Below, in pieces: positions 1 to 8,045 of a stretch of DNA of 15,221 nucleotides. A program made the position numbers and the translations under genes. The DNA is from Basidiobolus heterosporus B8920. Taxonomy: Eukaryota; Basidiobolomycota; Basidiobolomycetes; Basidiobolales; Basidiobolaceae. Position 1 is the stretch's first letter. Every line of letters starts with the position of its first letter. The stretch lies in contig JNET01033546.1 in assembly GCA_000697455.1 (NCBI GenBank), forward strand, positions 1 to 15,221, given 5' to 3'. The notes under the pieces are model-generated. The model was not told the origin of the DNA. It ran no database searches and saw nothing but the letters and a program-made list of their open reading frames with translations.

Positions 1-486
1 TTCATCCTCATATTGGCGACCAAGACCGCGACCATAACGACGGCTGCGGGGGTACTCTTCCTCCTCATCCTCATATTGACGACCAAGACCACGGCCATAA
101 CGACGGCTACGAGGGTATTCTTGTTCCTCGTCTTCATATTCACGACCAAAGCCACCGCCATAATGACGGCTACGCGGATGTTCTTTCTGCTCATCTTCAT
201 ATTCGCGATCAAAACCGCGATCATAGCGGTGGCTACGAGGATACTCCTCTTCACCATCTTCATATTGACGACCTAGACCACGACCGTAACGACGGCTATA
301 CGGGTAATGTTTTTCATTTTCGTATTGGCGGCTAAACCCTCGTTCATAGTGACTAGGGTGCGATTGCTGTCTATCATCACTTCTTTCATAGTCATTATCG
401 AAGTTACTGCTATCATGTTGATGGTATCGAGATCTGATCTGCCTGTGTTCGTAGTCAGAGCCAGGAAGTTGCTGATAGTAAGACAT
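1..486 (-). CDS. Tandem-repeat R/Y/E-rich protein A (3' end cut by window edge)
   Basis: An open frame of 162 codons runs from an ATG at 486-484 to the left edge without a stop, so the C-terminus is missing. The first ~38 residues are Ser/Tyr/Gln/Asp-rich and contain DNDYERSD, which is also found in protein B at 2189-2818. After that come about six copies of a ~21-residue unit. The last two copies are close to the consensus (QEYPRSRRYGRG...GRQYEDEE). The earlier ones are diverged (for example EEYPRSHRYDRGF and KEHPRSRHYGGGF). There is no signal peptide, membrane helix or cysteine. Composition suggests a highly charged disordered protein; GRG and RY dipeptides recall RNA-binding low-complexity proteins, but that is only resemblance. 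A TATA box lies 48 bp upstream. I do not recognise the family. The gene is a paralogue of protein B in the same orientation. Confidence 0.75.
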   Translation of the reverse strand, partial: MSYYQQLPGSDYEHRQIRSRYHQHDSSNFDNDYERSDDRQQSHPSHYERGFSRQYENEKHYPYSRRYGRGLGRQYEDGEEEYPRSHRYDRGFDREYEDEQKEHPRSRHYGGGFGREYEDEEQEYPRSRRYGRGLGRQYEDEEEEYPRSRRYGRGLGRQYEDE

Positions 487-533
487 CTTGTTGTAAGGAA
501 AAGTGAATAATACATCGAAGAGCACATGCGGCT

Positions 534-542
534 TATTTTATA
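534..542 (-). promoter_or_regulatory. TATA box of repeat-protein gene A
   Basis: The minus strand reads TATAAAATA, 48 bp upstream of the ATG at 486. A GTGGCTTAG element begins 38 bp further upstream (580-588), the same spacing as at gene B. Confidence 0.65.
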
Positions 543-579
543 ATCGCTCTAGAAATTAATAACCTCGACAAGAAGTCAG

Positions 580-588
580 CTAAGCCAC
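580..588 (-). promoter_or_regulatory. GTGGCTTAG element upstream of gene A
   Basis: The minus strand reads GTGGCTTAG. Including flanks, 16 bp (AGCTAAGCCACCAAGA on the plus strand) are identical to the copy at 3247-3255. Further upstream (about 610-650) the minus strand has a GCAACAT/TTCAAA-like stretch that also recurs near the copies at 1735 and 2940. A role in transcription is inferred from recurrence and position. Confidence 0.5.
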
Positions 589-1243
589 CAAGACACATAA
601 TAATCTATGCTTTTGATGGTATGTTGCCATTTCGACTCTTTGAATTGACTCACAAAAACGTTTTCCTAATCAGTACATGTCCCGATAAGCACCTTCTTGA
701 GATGAATGAGATGTTTGTGACCATAACCGGTTGGACCTTAGGTTTAGTGAGATTTTTCCCTCTAATATGAGCTCTAATTAGGAATACCTACTAAGACTTC
801 GATGTTAAGAGCTAGTTGTAAACAGACTTTGGATAAAGCCGAATGGCTTAGCTGACTAATTTGCATATGAAGCACTAAAATATTAATAGTACAAAGAACG
901 AATATCAAGTATATAAGAATCATTGTCTTTTATTCTTGCTAAATTTTACTAATTCATTGGCTGGAATCTCAATATAAACGACCATTATTACTAGTACGTT
1001 TTTGGATACGTTCAGTACTATAATATTTTTTGAATAGTACACGGACTGAGACACACCTTAATTCAGTTACCAAATTTCCCCCTAAGGGAGAGTATTACTA
1101 TTTGACATACTCTAAAGGATATAAACTACCCAAAATGCATCAGAGAGTGATTGAAACGAGTCGTGAAAATCGGGTAGTGAACGATATGTAGAAGCACATC
1201 ATTACCTATTTTACATTTTCTTGGACGATTAATTTGACAAGGG
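589..1243. other. Non-coding stretch between gene A promoter and next motif copy
   Basis: I see no credible gene here. The only notable item is AAGCC-GAAT-GGCTT at about 837-850, an inverted repeat. Its right half extends to ATGGCTTAG (843-851), one base away from the GTGGCTTAG element, in the plus orientation. The rest is AT-rich sequence with stops in all frames. Confidence 0.4.
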
Positions 1244-1252
1244 CTAAGCCAC
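1244..1252 (-). promoter_or_regulatory. GTGGCTTAG element without an attached gene
   Basis: This is an exact copy of the 9-mer. Its upstream flank on the minus strand (to about 1320) shares blocks with the flank of gene B, such as ATGAAAAT, TCATTCAC and CGAATCATT. Only a weak TATA-like TGTAAAATA lies downstream (1215-1207), and no open frame follows, so it may be an orphan promoter left by a lost paralogue. Confidence 0.4.
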
Positions 1253-1365
1253 AATATGGCAAGTATTTACTGAATGATTCGCTCATTGTGAATGAAATGC
1301 TGTGATTTTCATTTCATAACGGCATTCAAACCTTTTTATCTCCTGAGATGTGTGTGTTAAAGCAT

Positions 1366-1490
1366 TCGCGACGAAGATCAAGACCAAAGCACCAGCTACG
1401 GGGATACTGTTACTCTTCACATTCAAATTAAGACCTCATGTCACGGTCATAACGTCAACTACGAGTGTATTCCTCTTTGTTCTCTTTGAT
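1366..1490 (-). pseudogene. Decayed copy of the 21-residue-repeat gene
   Basis: About two copies of the 63-bp repeat can be aligned by eye to the intact arrays, for example the plus-strand blocks GGTCATAACG, CTACGAG.GTATTC and AGCTACGGGGATACT. Read on the minus strand in the repeat frame it gives recognisable remnants (EEYTRS, RYDRD, QYPRSW) interrupted by in-frame stops. No start or N-terminal region can be recognised towards 1735. It is probably the remains of a third family member whose promoter copy is the element at 1735-1743. The plus-strand open frame over the same bases is a shadow of the repeat. Confidence 0.6.
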
Positions 1491-1734
1491 TTTTCGGTTG
1501 AATACTCAATTCATGGATTTTACTCCATTACGTCAGTGAATCTGTGTTTTATGATGTGATATTTTACATTGATAGCTTATGCACTATATCCTATATAGTA
1601 AATATAAAGTTGATTATGTTATAATTCCTTATAATGCTCTAATATGAGTTTTTGCTCTGTTACCTAATATCATTAAGGAGTGTCACTTTTACAAGATATT
1701 TTGGCAACCTTCGAATACTCTCTTTCACTAGGAG

Positions 1735-1743
1735 CTAAGCCAC
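1735..1743 (-). promoter_or_regulatory. GTGGCTTAG element upstream of the decayed repeat gene
   Basis: An exact 9-mer in the same orientation as the elements of genes A and B. The upstream flank on the minus strand contains ATGAAATCGCAACATC (about 1769-1784), resembling the ATGAAAATTGCAACATC flank of gene B. No clear TATA box remains at the expected distance. Confidence 0.45.
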
Positions 1744-2188
1744 AATGTGATATACGCTTACTGAGCGGAGATGTTGCGATTTCATGTTGTATCACCCCCT
1801 TGAACATACATTTCTGAGTATCCTATGGTGAGATTAAATGTCATGATAACTCATTAACTATGCCTTAAATGGTAACATTTACCTTAACAATGTTGATTTT
1901 GCTAGTTCATATTGTATTCATTCTATTCATTATAGGTTATTTATTTTGCACAAGTGAAAACTATTCTGGAAGCTTTATGGGCTTTACTATTTACTACCAT
2001 CTTTCCCATAGTGATGGAAGATTAAGTCGTTGTAGAGTAAAAGAAACGCATATTTATTAATCACTCTGATAGATTTTCTTAATACTGTATTAGGATCCAA
2101 ACAGCTTTACATTGACTCAAGTTATTTAGTTATGGTTTTCGCATAGATAGTGAAAGTAGGAACAATAATACGATTGTAAGTTTGCGCG
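1744..2188. other. 3' flank of gene B, no gene seen
   Basis: The stretch is AT-rich and non-coding. A 63-codon plus-strand open frame at 1869-2060 has no recognisable product and no supporting signals. A canonical AATAAA for gene B is not evident; CTAAATAAC on the minus strand near 2122-2130 is the nearest variant. Confidence 0.35.
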
Positions 2189-2818
2189 TTACTCTTCATT
2201 CTCATATTGACGGCCAAGACCACGGCCATAACGACGGCTACGGGGGTATTCCTGTTCCTCGTCCTCATATTGACGGCCAAGACCACGACCATAACGGCGG
2301 CTGCGGGGATATTCTTGCTCTTCATCTTCATACTGACGACCAAGACCACGACCATAACGACGACTACGAGGATATTCTTGCTCTTCATCCTCATATTGAC
2401 GGCCTAAACCACGACCATAACGATGGCTGCGGGGATATTCTTCCTCCTCATCTTCATATTGACGACCAAGACCACGACCATAACGACGGCTGCGGGGATA
2501 TTCTTGCTCTTCATCTTCATACTGACGACCAAGACCACGACCATAACGACGGCTACGAGGATATTCTTGCTCTTCATCCTCATACTGACGACCAAGACCA
2601 CGACCATAACGGCGGCTACGAGGATATTCTTGCTCTTCATCTTCATATTGACGGCCAAAACCTTGCTCATAACGACGATTACGTGGAAATTGTCTCTCGT
2701 CACTTCTTTCATAATCATTATCGAAATGATCATTGTGATGCTGTTGGTGGCTTGATCTGTTTTGGCCTTGTTCGTAGTTGGAACCACGAGATTGACGAGG
2801 ATATTGTGAGTAAGTCAT
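2189..2818 (-). CDS. Tandem-repeat R/Y/E-rich protein B, 209 aa
   Basis: A complete single-exon frame. Residues 1-41 form a Gln/Ser/His/Asn-rich head containing DNDYERSDE. Residues 42-209 are exactly eight 21-residue units (QEYPRSRRYGRG...GRQYEDEE). The first unit is diverged (RQFPRNRRYEQGF) and the last ends YENEE. The fourth clean unit carries EEYPRSH. Near-identity extends to the DNA (63-bp period), which points to recent tandem expansion or homogenisation. Each unit has a basic half (RSRRYGRGLGR) and an acidic half (QYEDEEQE), so the charge alternates along the chain. There is no signal peptide, transmembrane segment or cysteine. A TATA box and a GTGGCTTAG element lie upstream. The family is not recognised; a structural or nucleic-acid-binding disordered protein is possible but unproven. 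Conserved head plus matching promoter favour this minus-strand frame over the open plus-strand one. Confidence 0.72.
   Translation of the reverse strand: MTYSQYPRQSRGSNYEQGQNRSSHQQHHNDHFDNDYERSDERQFPRNRRYEQGFGRQYEDEEQEYPRSRRYGRGLGRQYEDEEQEYPRSRRYGRGLGRQYEDEEQEYPRSRRYGRGLGRQYEDEEEEYPRSHRYGRGLGRQYEDEEQEYPRSRRYGRGLGRQYEDEEQEYPRSRRYGRGLGRQYEDEEQEYPRSRRYGRGLGRQYENEE
2192..2695 (-). repeat. Coding minisatellite, 8 x 63 bp
   Basis: Eight head-to-tail copies of a 63-bp unit fill the C-terminal 168 codons of gene B. Copies differ by a few bases. The period is a multiple of three, so gain or loss of a unit keeps the frame. The same unit makes up most of 1-370 and survives in decayed form at 1366-1490. 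Confidence 0.9.
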
Positions 2819-2893
2819 ATTGAGTGTGATGGTTCTGTGAGTATCAGAAAAAGCTGAAAAGTTGACGATGTTTGAAGCATCCTCTGCTGCGTG

Positions 2894-2902
2894 TTATATA
2901 TA
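2894..2902 (-). promoter_or_regulatory. TATA box of repeat-protein gene B
   Basis: The minus strand reads TATATATAA, 76 bp upstream of the ATG at 2818. The GTGGCTTAG element starts 38 bp further upstream at 2940. Confidence 0.65.
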
Positions 2903-2939
2903 TTTTCTCTCTGGAATCTAATTTCTACTGATGGCGAGT

Positions 2940-2948
2940 CTAAGCCAC
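2940..2948 (-). promoter_or_regulatory. GTGGCTTAG element upstream of gene B
   Basis: An exact copy of the 9-mer. The distance to the TATA box (2902 to 2940) is 38 bp, identical to gene A (542 to 580). The upstream flank (to about 3015) contains ATTGCAACATC and TTGAAAGAC blocks shared in part with the other family promoters. Confidence 0.5.
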
Positions 2949-3015
2949 ACTGAAGCATGTACACACGGATTGCAATGATTCGTGATGTGAATGATGTTGC
3001 AATTTTCATGCAGTC

Positions 3016-3709
3016 TTTCAATGTGAAGCTAGTAACCCAGGTGAGTTCAGCTTAATAAAATCTCTTTTTAAGGCTAGTTACTAAGATGAAAATCTAATTG
3101 GACTTAAAGTATTCATGCTGATATTGAATATTTTTCTGAAAACCAGATCTCATTTCACCAAAATTCGTGCTGATGCTTTTTCTTTGTGCGCAAATATTTC
3201 AAGTTTTCCCCCCTGAATTTCTGTAAGAATATTTCATTCTATCTTGGTGGCTTAGCTCACTAAATATTTTTGAAGTGATGATGTTTCCTCTACATCAAAT
3301 TGCAGATCAAGTGTAAACAACGATCGGACATGAAATCTGGTGGCTTAGTTTCACATGAGATCGGTTTTTTGAAGGACTAATTTATGCCATCGCGGACTAT
3401 ATTGAAGACTTTTATTCTCAGCGTCTTCACCCGAAAATAGTTCGGCGATCATTTTCTGACCGATATAATTGCTTCAGTGTTGGTTAATTGATTGTGTCGA
3501 GCAACATAACCGACTCGCCATGGAACTCTCCAACCATGATACAAAATAGCTTCTGTTTCTCTTGGTAGAGATAACCTGTTAAATAGTTACTTGTTGGCAG
3601 TCTAGACCTCATTAAAACATGGCAATCAATACCAATGCTACATTAATCTGTTTGTGCAATCGGACATTGTGTTTATTTAGTTGTTATTATAGATTGAATC
3701 CAGAGCAGT
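3016..3709. other. Non-coding stretch with two inverted GTGGCTTAG copies
   Basis: No credible gene. GTGGCTTAG occurs here on the plus strand at 3247-3255 and 3340-3348, opposite to the copies serving genes A and B. No plus-strand gene or good TATA box follows, so these could be distal elements of gene B or remnants. A plus-strand open frame of 62 codons at 3619-3807 overlaps the 3' end of the barrel gene and is considered spurious. An AATAAA on the minus strand at 3677-3672 belongs to the barrel gene. Confidence 0.4.
3672..3677 (-). terminator. Poly(A) signal AATAAA of the barrel protein gene
   Basis: AATAAA on the minus strand, 33 bp downstream of the TAG stop at 3712-3710. Confidence 0.5.
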
Positions 3710-4555
3710 CTAAGCCCAATCACAAAATATTTCCCCGTTTGCTTCTTTACAAACGGTACCAGGTGCACATGATTGTTGAAATATCTTCCCATGAACGCAT
3801 ACGTTGAAGGTTATGCTTTGACCTGGGTTATGGCACTTAGTCGTAAAAGCGCACTGGCTTCCGTTCTCATCTGGATTTACTGAGTGGGTAGGTTCGGGTG
3901 CATTTTTATATGGCTTAGCCGGTGCCTTAGTGGGTGGATTAACTGAAGATTTGGGTTTTTGGGTAGAAGTTAGTGACTTTTCCTCAGAATTGGATTTTTT
4001 GGAGGGATTGGCAGATTTAGTGGGAGTTGGTCGAGAAATTGGCTGATTTTCATTGTTTCCTCCACATGAAACGTACTCCCAACTGATTGGAACACGTCCT
4101 TGTTCTTTACGAGCGATCTTTTCGAATGCCACAGAACTGAGATCAATATCTCCATATTTACAACCAGGGCACATATCTACAATTTTTACTTTGACACTTC
4201 CAGAGGGTCCATGAACCATAGCACAGCTAAAGCATGCTGGGCTGTTTTTTGGTCTTGCAAACACTCCAAACTGAACGTGATTCTTGTCGAATTTATCAAG
4301 AAATAATGAGATTTGAATGATCATTGAAAAGATTTACCATACAAGTTAATGGGTTCTTACCAGAGCTGCGATGTATTCATTATCACTAGACACTATCTCG
4401 CATGAGCCTAACCCGGGATCATAATAAGTTCCTTCACCTTGGAAGGCACCACGTTTGCTCAAAAAACTCACTCTTATGGGAACAGGGACGGCGTCCAGCG
4501 TCTGTACCAAAGAAGCAATCACCAGAGAAAATGTAACAGGTAGAGAAATTAGCAT
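3710..4555 (-). CDS. Secreted double-psi beta-barrel (RlpA/expansin-like) protein with Cys-rich C-terminal domain
   Basis: Two exons, 4555-4361 and 4282-3710, joined in phase 0 across a 78-bp intron (GTAAGA...CAAG), give 255 residues. Residues 1-21 are a signal peptide (LISLPVTFSLVIASLVQTLDA). Residues ~38-139 are a double-psi beta barrel: GEGTYYDPGLGSC, SDNEYIAALNHVQFG, then VKVKIVDMCPGCKYGDIDLS and GRVPISWEYV, with the conserved Asp101 and Cys52/82/85/103/106/138. Residues ~140-206 are a Ser/Pro/Lys/Thr-rich linker. Residues 208-255 carry six cysteines and a CAPGTVC motif resembling small chitin-binding (CBM19-like) modules. Such proteins bind or loosen polysaccharide, or act as cerato-platanin/barwin-like surface proteins; no lytic activity can be claimed. 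The splice is well supported because it restores the family's EYIxALN...FG stretch. Confidence 0.88.
4283..4360 (-). other. Intron of the barrel protein gene
   Basis: 78 bp with donor GTAAGA after codon 65 and acceptor CAAG. The first AG after the donor region gives an in-phase join with good family similarity. Confidence 0.8.
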
Positions 4556-5012
4556 AAGTCAATTGAAGGTGCGATGTAGCCAGTACACGGATAAGATTTA
4601 GTTGCGATTCTATGTCCAGAGACAGGCCCCTTATAAGCTCGAAGTCTCGATGGGACCCTGTCAGCAAGTATTTGGTAACTGACTGGACTGGGAATACTTG
4701 ACGTGTTAGCTGCCTATAGTAGGACCAGGTCTCATCTAACAGGATAGTGAATACTTGATTTGAAAATCCAAGATGGCTCTTACTTTACAAATACCTTGAA
4801 ACGGGAAGGTTTACCCAAATGTTACATGGGTTTTAGGTTCTTGATGTAGTAATAGTCTAGGCCCATATGTGTTTGGATTGTTTTTGACTAACGAATATGA
4901 GTAGTCGTAGCAATGTTGAGTTCATTGTGATACAATCTGAGTTAAATAAACACAATATCCCTTTTGCAGTTCGTTAAAAGTCAAAACTCATTCATTAAAA
5001 AGATACAGGCTA
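4556..5012. other. Intergenic region: promoter of the barrel gene and 3' flank of the siderophore gene
   Basis: The minus strand has TTATAAGG at about 4637-4630, some 80 bp before the ATG at 4555, a plausible TATA box. GAATACTTGA occurs twice (4692-4701 and 4749-4758). No gene is seen. Confidence 0.4.
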
Positions 5013-5018
5013 TTTATT
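5013..5018 (-). terminator. Poly(A) signal AATAAA of the siderophore gene
   Basis: AATAAA on the minus strand, about 60 bp past the TAA stop at 5080-5078. Confidence 0.5.
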
Positions 5019-5077
5019 TATGTTGGGTTAAGAGTATTGTCTTACATTTCTACGAAGGTTATATGGTATTGATATGC

Positions 5078-7382
5078 TTAGAGCTTGGCGCTACATCCTC
5101 TCAGCAATTGGCCTGCCTCACTTTTGTTGCTGAAGGTCTTCCGGGACATCATCAGTAGCGCTGCTACCTTATGCTTCATTTGAATGTCCCCGTATCTCTC
5201 AAATCCTTCTTTTATAGTATAGTTAATCAACTTCTCATTGTCGGCCCTAGGTTCAGCTACGATACGGTTGGTTCTTAGTTCATCCAAAAAGGTATAGTGA
5301 TTAATAGCAGATATCCATGCATGTACATATGTAGGTCCTCTAAACTTCTGCTCTCCAACCAGACAATGAATTCCTCGGTCGTAATCGTCTGCTAGATAAT
5401 ATTCACCCAAACGGTCTTCTTTGGCCCAATATACCTCAAAGTACCCGAATGGCTCACCATCAATAAGACCGATAATGGGTGTACTATGCTTATCATCGAG
5501 GAGATTTTTCAAGTAGGTAGCATGATACTCAAGGGTCCCGTCCTCAACCCAGAACTGTGATACACGGGGGCTGTTCATCCACGTATGGAACATCTCCAAA
5601 TCCTTTTGCAAGTCTACCACGCGGAAAGAAATGGTCTGTTTAATACTGGGACTGTAACAACTGTATACAATTTGACCTGGAGGAGGAGACGGTGGACGCA
5701 TGGGGTGATTTACTCCGTTAGTGGTTACTCTCTTTCCTTCAATAGAACGATCGATGTATCGTAACCAACCAGATCTTGGATTTGATGATTGTTTTCTGGT
5801 GATGAAGTCATTTACCCACTCCCAACGGTAATCCAGGTTGTTCTTTTCGCTTAAATCAATGGATGAAAATACAAGCGCAGACTCGGCGGTTTTCTTGGTA
5901 GTTCCTATCATATATAAAACGTAACCAGTTAGTACCATCTGTAATGGTACTTATATACACATAGTGGATAAACATACCTATCATACTCTCGGTATGATTT
6001 TTGATTATTGACTGAGTAACCTCAGCTGCACGAACAGAAAGTATAGAGAGCAAAGAGTCACTAATCCCGTGGGTCTCCTGACAACAACCCTGCAAATAAA
6101 TGCTAGATTGGCAAGTAGGCAGAGTACGGATACGGTAGTCTCTATCAATTGGAAGTTGAAGTTCATCTTTGGGTAGGTTCATTGAGGGATCTGTCTTGAG
6201 GATATAAGGTTCCATTGGCTTCAGAATACCAGAGTGTGCATTTCGTTGGTATCCTGTTGCTATAAATACAGCGTCGAACATATGTTCTGTAGTTTCATCC
6301 TGGTTTCCAAGTAGCTGCCCAGTTTCATCACATTTGCGAAGCTTCAGTAATAATTTGCCATTGTTAGATTCATAAGAGACCACTTGGCTTGATGAAAGAA
6401 TTGAGTGCTGCTTAGAGTGACCAGGCAATTTTTGCTTATACAGGATAGAGTAAATACTCTCAATTAGCTCAAGACGAACTACCGAGTAATTTGTGGCACT
6501 GTTATGTTTCAGACAAGCTTTACGTCTTTCTTCTGGTAGATTATAGAAGATTTCTGTGGAAGATGGGTTGAAGATCTCGTTAACAAATGGACTATCATCA
6601 GAAGGGCGCAGAGCACTATCTCTCAAAATAAGGGATACCCGAGAGTTAGGGTAGCGTTGAATCACATCTTGGAATATCTCTGCACCGCTTTGTCCACCTC
6701 CTACTACAGCGACAGAGTAAGGTGCATCTCTTTCGGGCAGCATCCTTGAGATATTGTAGATATATTGAGATGAATGCATTATACGGTCTTTGTACCAATT
6801 TTGTTTAGCCTGAACCCATTCAGGAAAACGTGGTTGACCACCTATGGCAACAATGAAATGCTTTGTAATACGCACAATAGTCTTTTGATCGCCAAGTCTT
6901 CTAGAAATAACTCTTAGACGCCTCACATCTTGTGAGCTGCTCTCAAGAATAGGCTCCACAGAAATAACCTCCTCTCCTAAGAAAGCAAGGCTGCTAAAGT
7001 AGGAGGTGACCCAATTGAGGTAGTCGTTAAACTCTGCTCGATAAGGAAGAGTGGTTCCCAAATTAGTAAAGTCAACAAGTCGATTATGCTCCTTTAGATA
7101 ATTTATAAAGGTGAAGTGACTCTTTGGATTGTTCAGTGTGGCGAGATCTTTAAGGAAGCTAATCTGCATTTTAGCATCATCAATGAGCATACCTCCATGC
7201 CAAACTGGATTAGTTTGCTTCTCCAAGAACCCGACCTTCAAAGTTTCACTCTGCTTTGAGCTTTTGTTATGCTCCTCGAATCCTCTTAAACGCCCATCCT
7301 CAGCTAAAGCAATAGCAATGGCTACACCAGCTGGTCCAAACCCTGCACAGAGGATATCGTACTCTTGTTGATCGTGCTCCAT
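5078..7382 (-). CDS. sidA: Bifunctional siderophore enzyme: SidA-type ornithine N5-monooxygenase fused to IucB/SidL-type N-acetyltransferase, 743 aa
   Basis: Exons 7382-5978 and 5904-5078 join to 743 residues. Residues 1-469 are an FAD/NADPH N-hydroxylating monooxygenase: GFGPAG (14-19) for FAD, KMQISFLKDLATL with Lys78 (equivalent to SidA Lys107), GGGQSG (228-233) for NADPH, RPSDDSPFVNEIFNP (259-273, Asn268), ATNYSVVRLELIE (Asn298), ATGY (375-378) and HGISDSLLS (438-446). These match Aspergillus SidA closely. Residues ~535-725 are a GNAT-fold siderophore acetyltransferase: HPMRPP, FHTWMNSPRVSQFW (574-587), GEPFGYFEVYWAKED (618-632), FRGP and EPRADN. The expected reaction is hydroxylation then acetylation of ornithine to N5-acetyl-N5-hydroxyornithine; lysine cannot be excluded. 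No signal peptide or clear C-terminal peroxisome signal (ends SAKL), so probably cytosolic. It diverges from the ABC transporter gene across a region rich in iron-GATA sites. Confidence 0.92.
5905..5977 (-). other. Intron at the junction of the two fused enzymes
   Basis: 73 bp, donor GTATGT, perfect branch site TACTAAC, acceptor ATAG. It splits codon 469 after its first base and lies just after the monooxygenase domain. The 9 bp TATGATAGG occur at both exon-intron borders, as if the intron were flanked by a short direct duplication. Confidence 0.9.
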
Positions 7383-7551
7383 TTCTTTAGTATGCAGGTT
7401 GCGGACAAAGAGTATGAGGTAAGACTGCTATAGCGTGTAGTAGAAAAAAATGAAACTGGGCTTCAGATCTTGCTGTAAGAAAGCCTTACCCAAGAGTCTT
7501 TTTAAGAAACCTTCATCGAGTAGCTGAAAATTTTGGTGTCAGGTTCGATGG

Positions 7552-7560
7552 TTATCTGAT
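7552..7560 (-). promoter_or_regulatory. Iron-GATA site ATCAGATAA
   Basis: Exact consensus on the minus strand, about 170 bp upstream of the siderophore gene start and 27 bp from the next site. Confidence 0.6.
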
Positions 7561-7586
7561 GAGTGGTAATAATGTTACACATTGCT

Positions 7587-7595
7587 TTATCAGAT
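7587..7595 (-). promoter_or_regulatory. Iron-GATA site ATCTGATAA
   Basis: Exact consensus on the minus strand, about 205 bp upstream of the siderophore gene start. It forms a close pair with the site at 7552, the paired arrangement reported for such repressors. Confidence 0.6.
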
Positions 7596-8036
7596 TCTCT
7601 TGTGTACAACCATCTCACCAATCCGCTTCCTACAAGACCACTAATGTGGGTTGTTTCTAAATGTGGGCCTTGTACCCTGCTTTAAATGTTAAGACTAGGG
7701 TTGAAAGGCATCACCTTCCACTCGGTTGCTACAGTTGGCATATAACATAAATATGATCTAGTCACAATCACATCATTCATGCTATCCATTTTCCGGGGAT
7801 CATTGCATCAAAAATACTCTAGACCTTGATAATCAATCGCCGTCATATTGACTAGATTGTATGTTTTTGTGTTTTATAATTCACTTTTTTTCTGGAGTTA
7901 CCATCGGAGGTAGAGGTGAAATAGTGATAAAAACGTGGTTCTTCAAACTGCTGTACGCTACGGATTTCCATCTATAGGCTCATAATTCCGAAACAACATA
8001 TGTCATTTTTAGATACATGTTTTACTCCAGATAGAG

Positions 8037-8045
8037 TTATCAGAT
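8037..8045 (-). promoter_or_regulatory. Iron-GATA site ATCTGATAA
   Basis: Exact consensus on the minus strand, about 655 bp upstream of the siderophore gene start. Confidence 0.5.

Noticed and set aside
13-276. Thr/Ile-rich plus-strand frame that looks like a membrane protein (also at 2207-2407 and 2423-2755)
   Set aside because: Another shadow frame of the 63-bp repeat, without conserved start or flanking signals.
1869-2060. 63-codon plus-strand frame with a hydrophobic N-terminus
   Set aside because: Short, AT-rich, no homology recognised and no TATA box or poly(A) signal in place.
2192-2695. Possible CRISPR-like array of regular repeats
   Set aside because: The units are contiguous coding repeats with no unique spacers, and the genome is eukaryotic.
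2182-2823. A 213-codon plus-strand open frame rich in His/Asp (HxHTDDQDHDHNDGY repeats), antisense to gene B
   Set aside because: The 63-bp period keeps several frames open at once. In the paralogous array at 1-340 the same frame ends at a stop (333-335), whereas the minus-strand frame stays open with a conserved head, TATA box and promoter element. It is best seen as a shadow.
3619-3807. 62-codon plus-strand frame overlapping the barrel gene
   Set aside because: It lies antisense to the coding 3' end and poly(A) signal of a well-supported gene.
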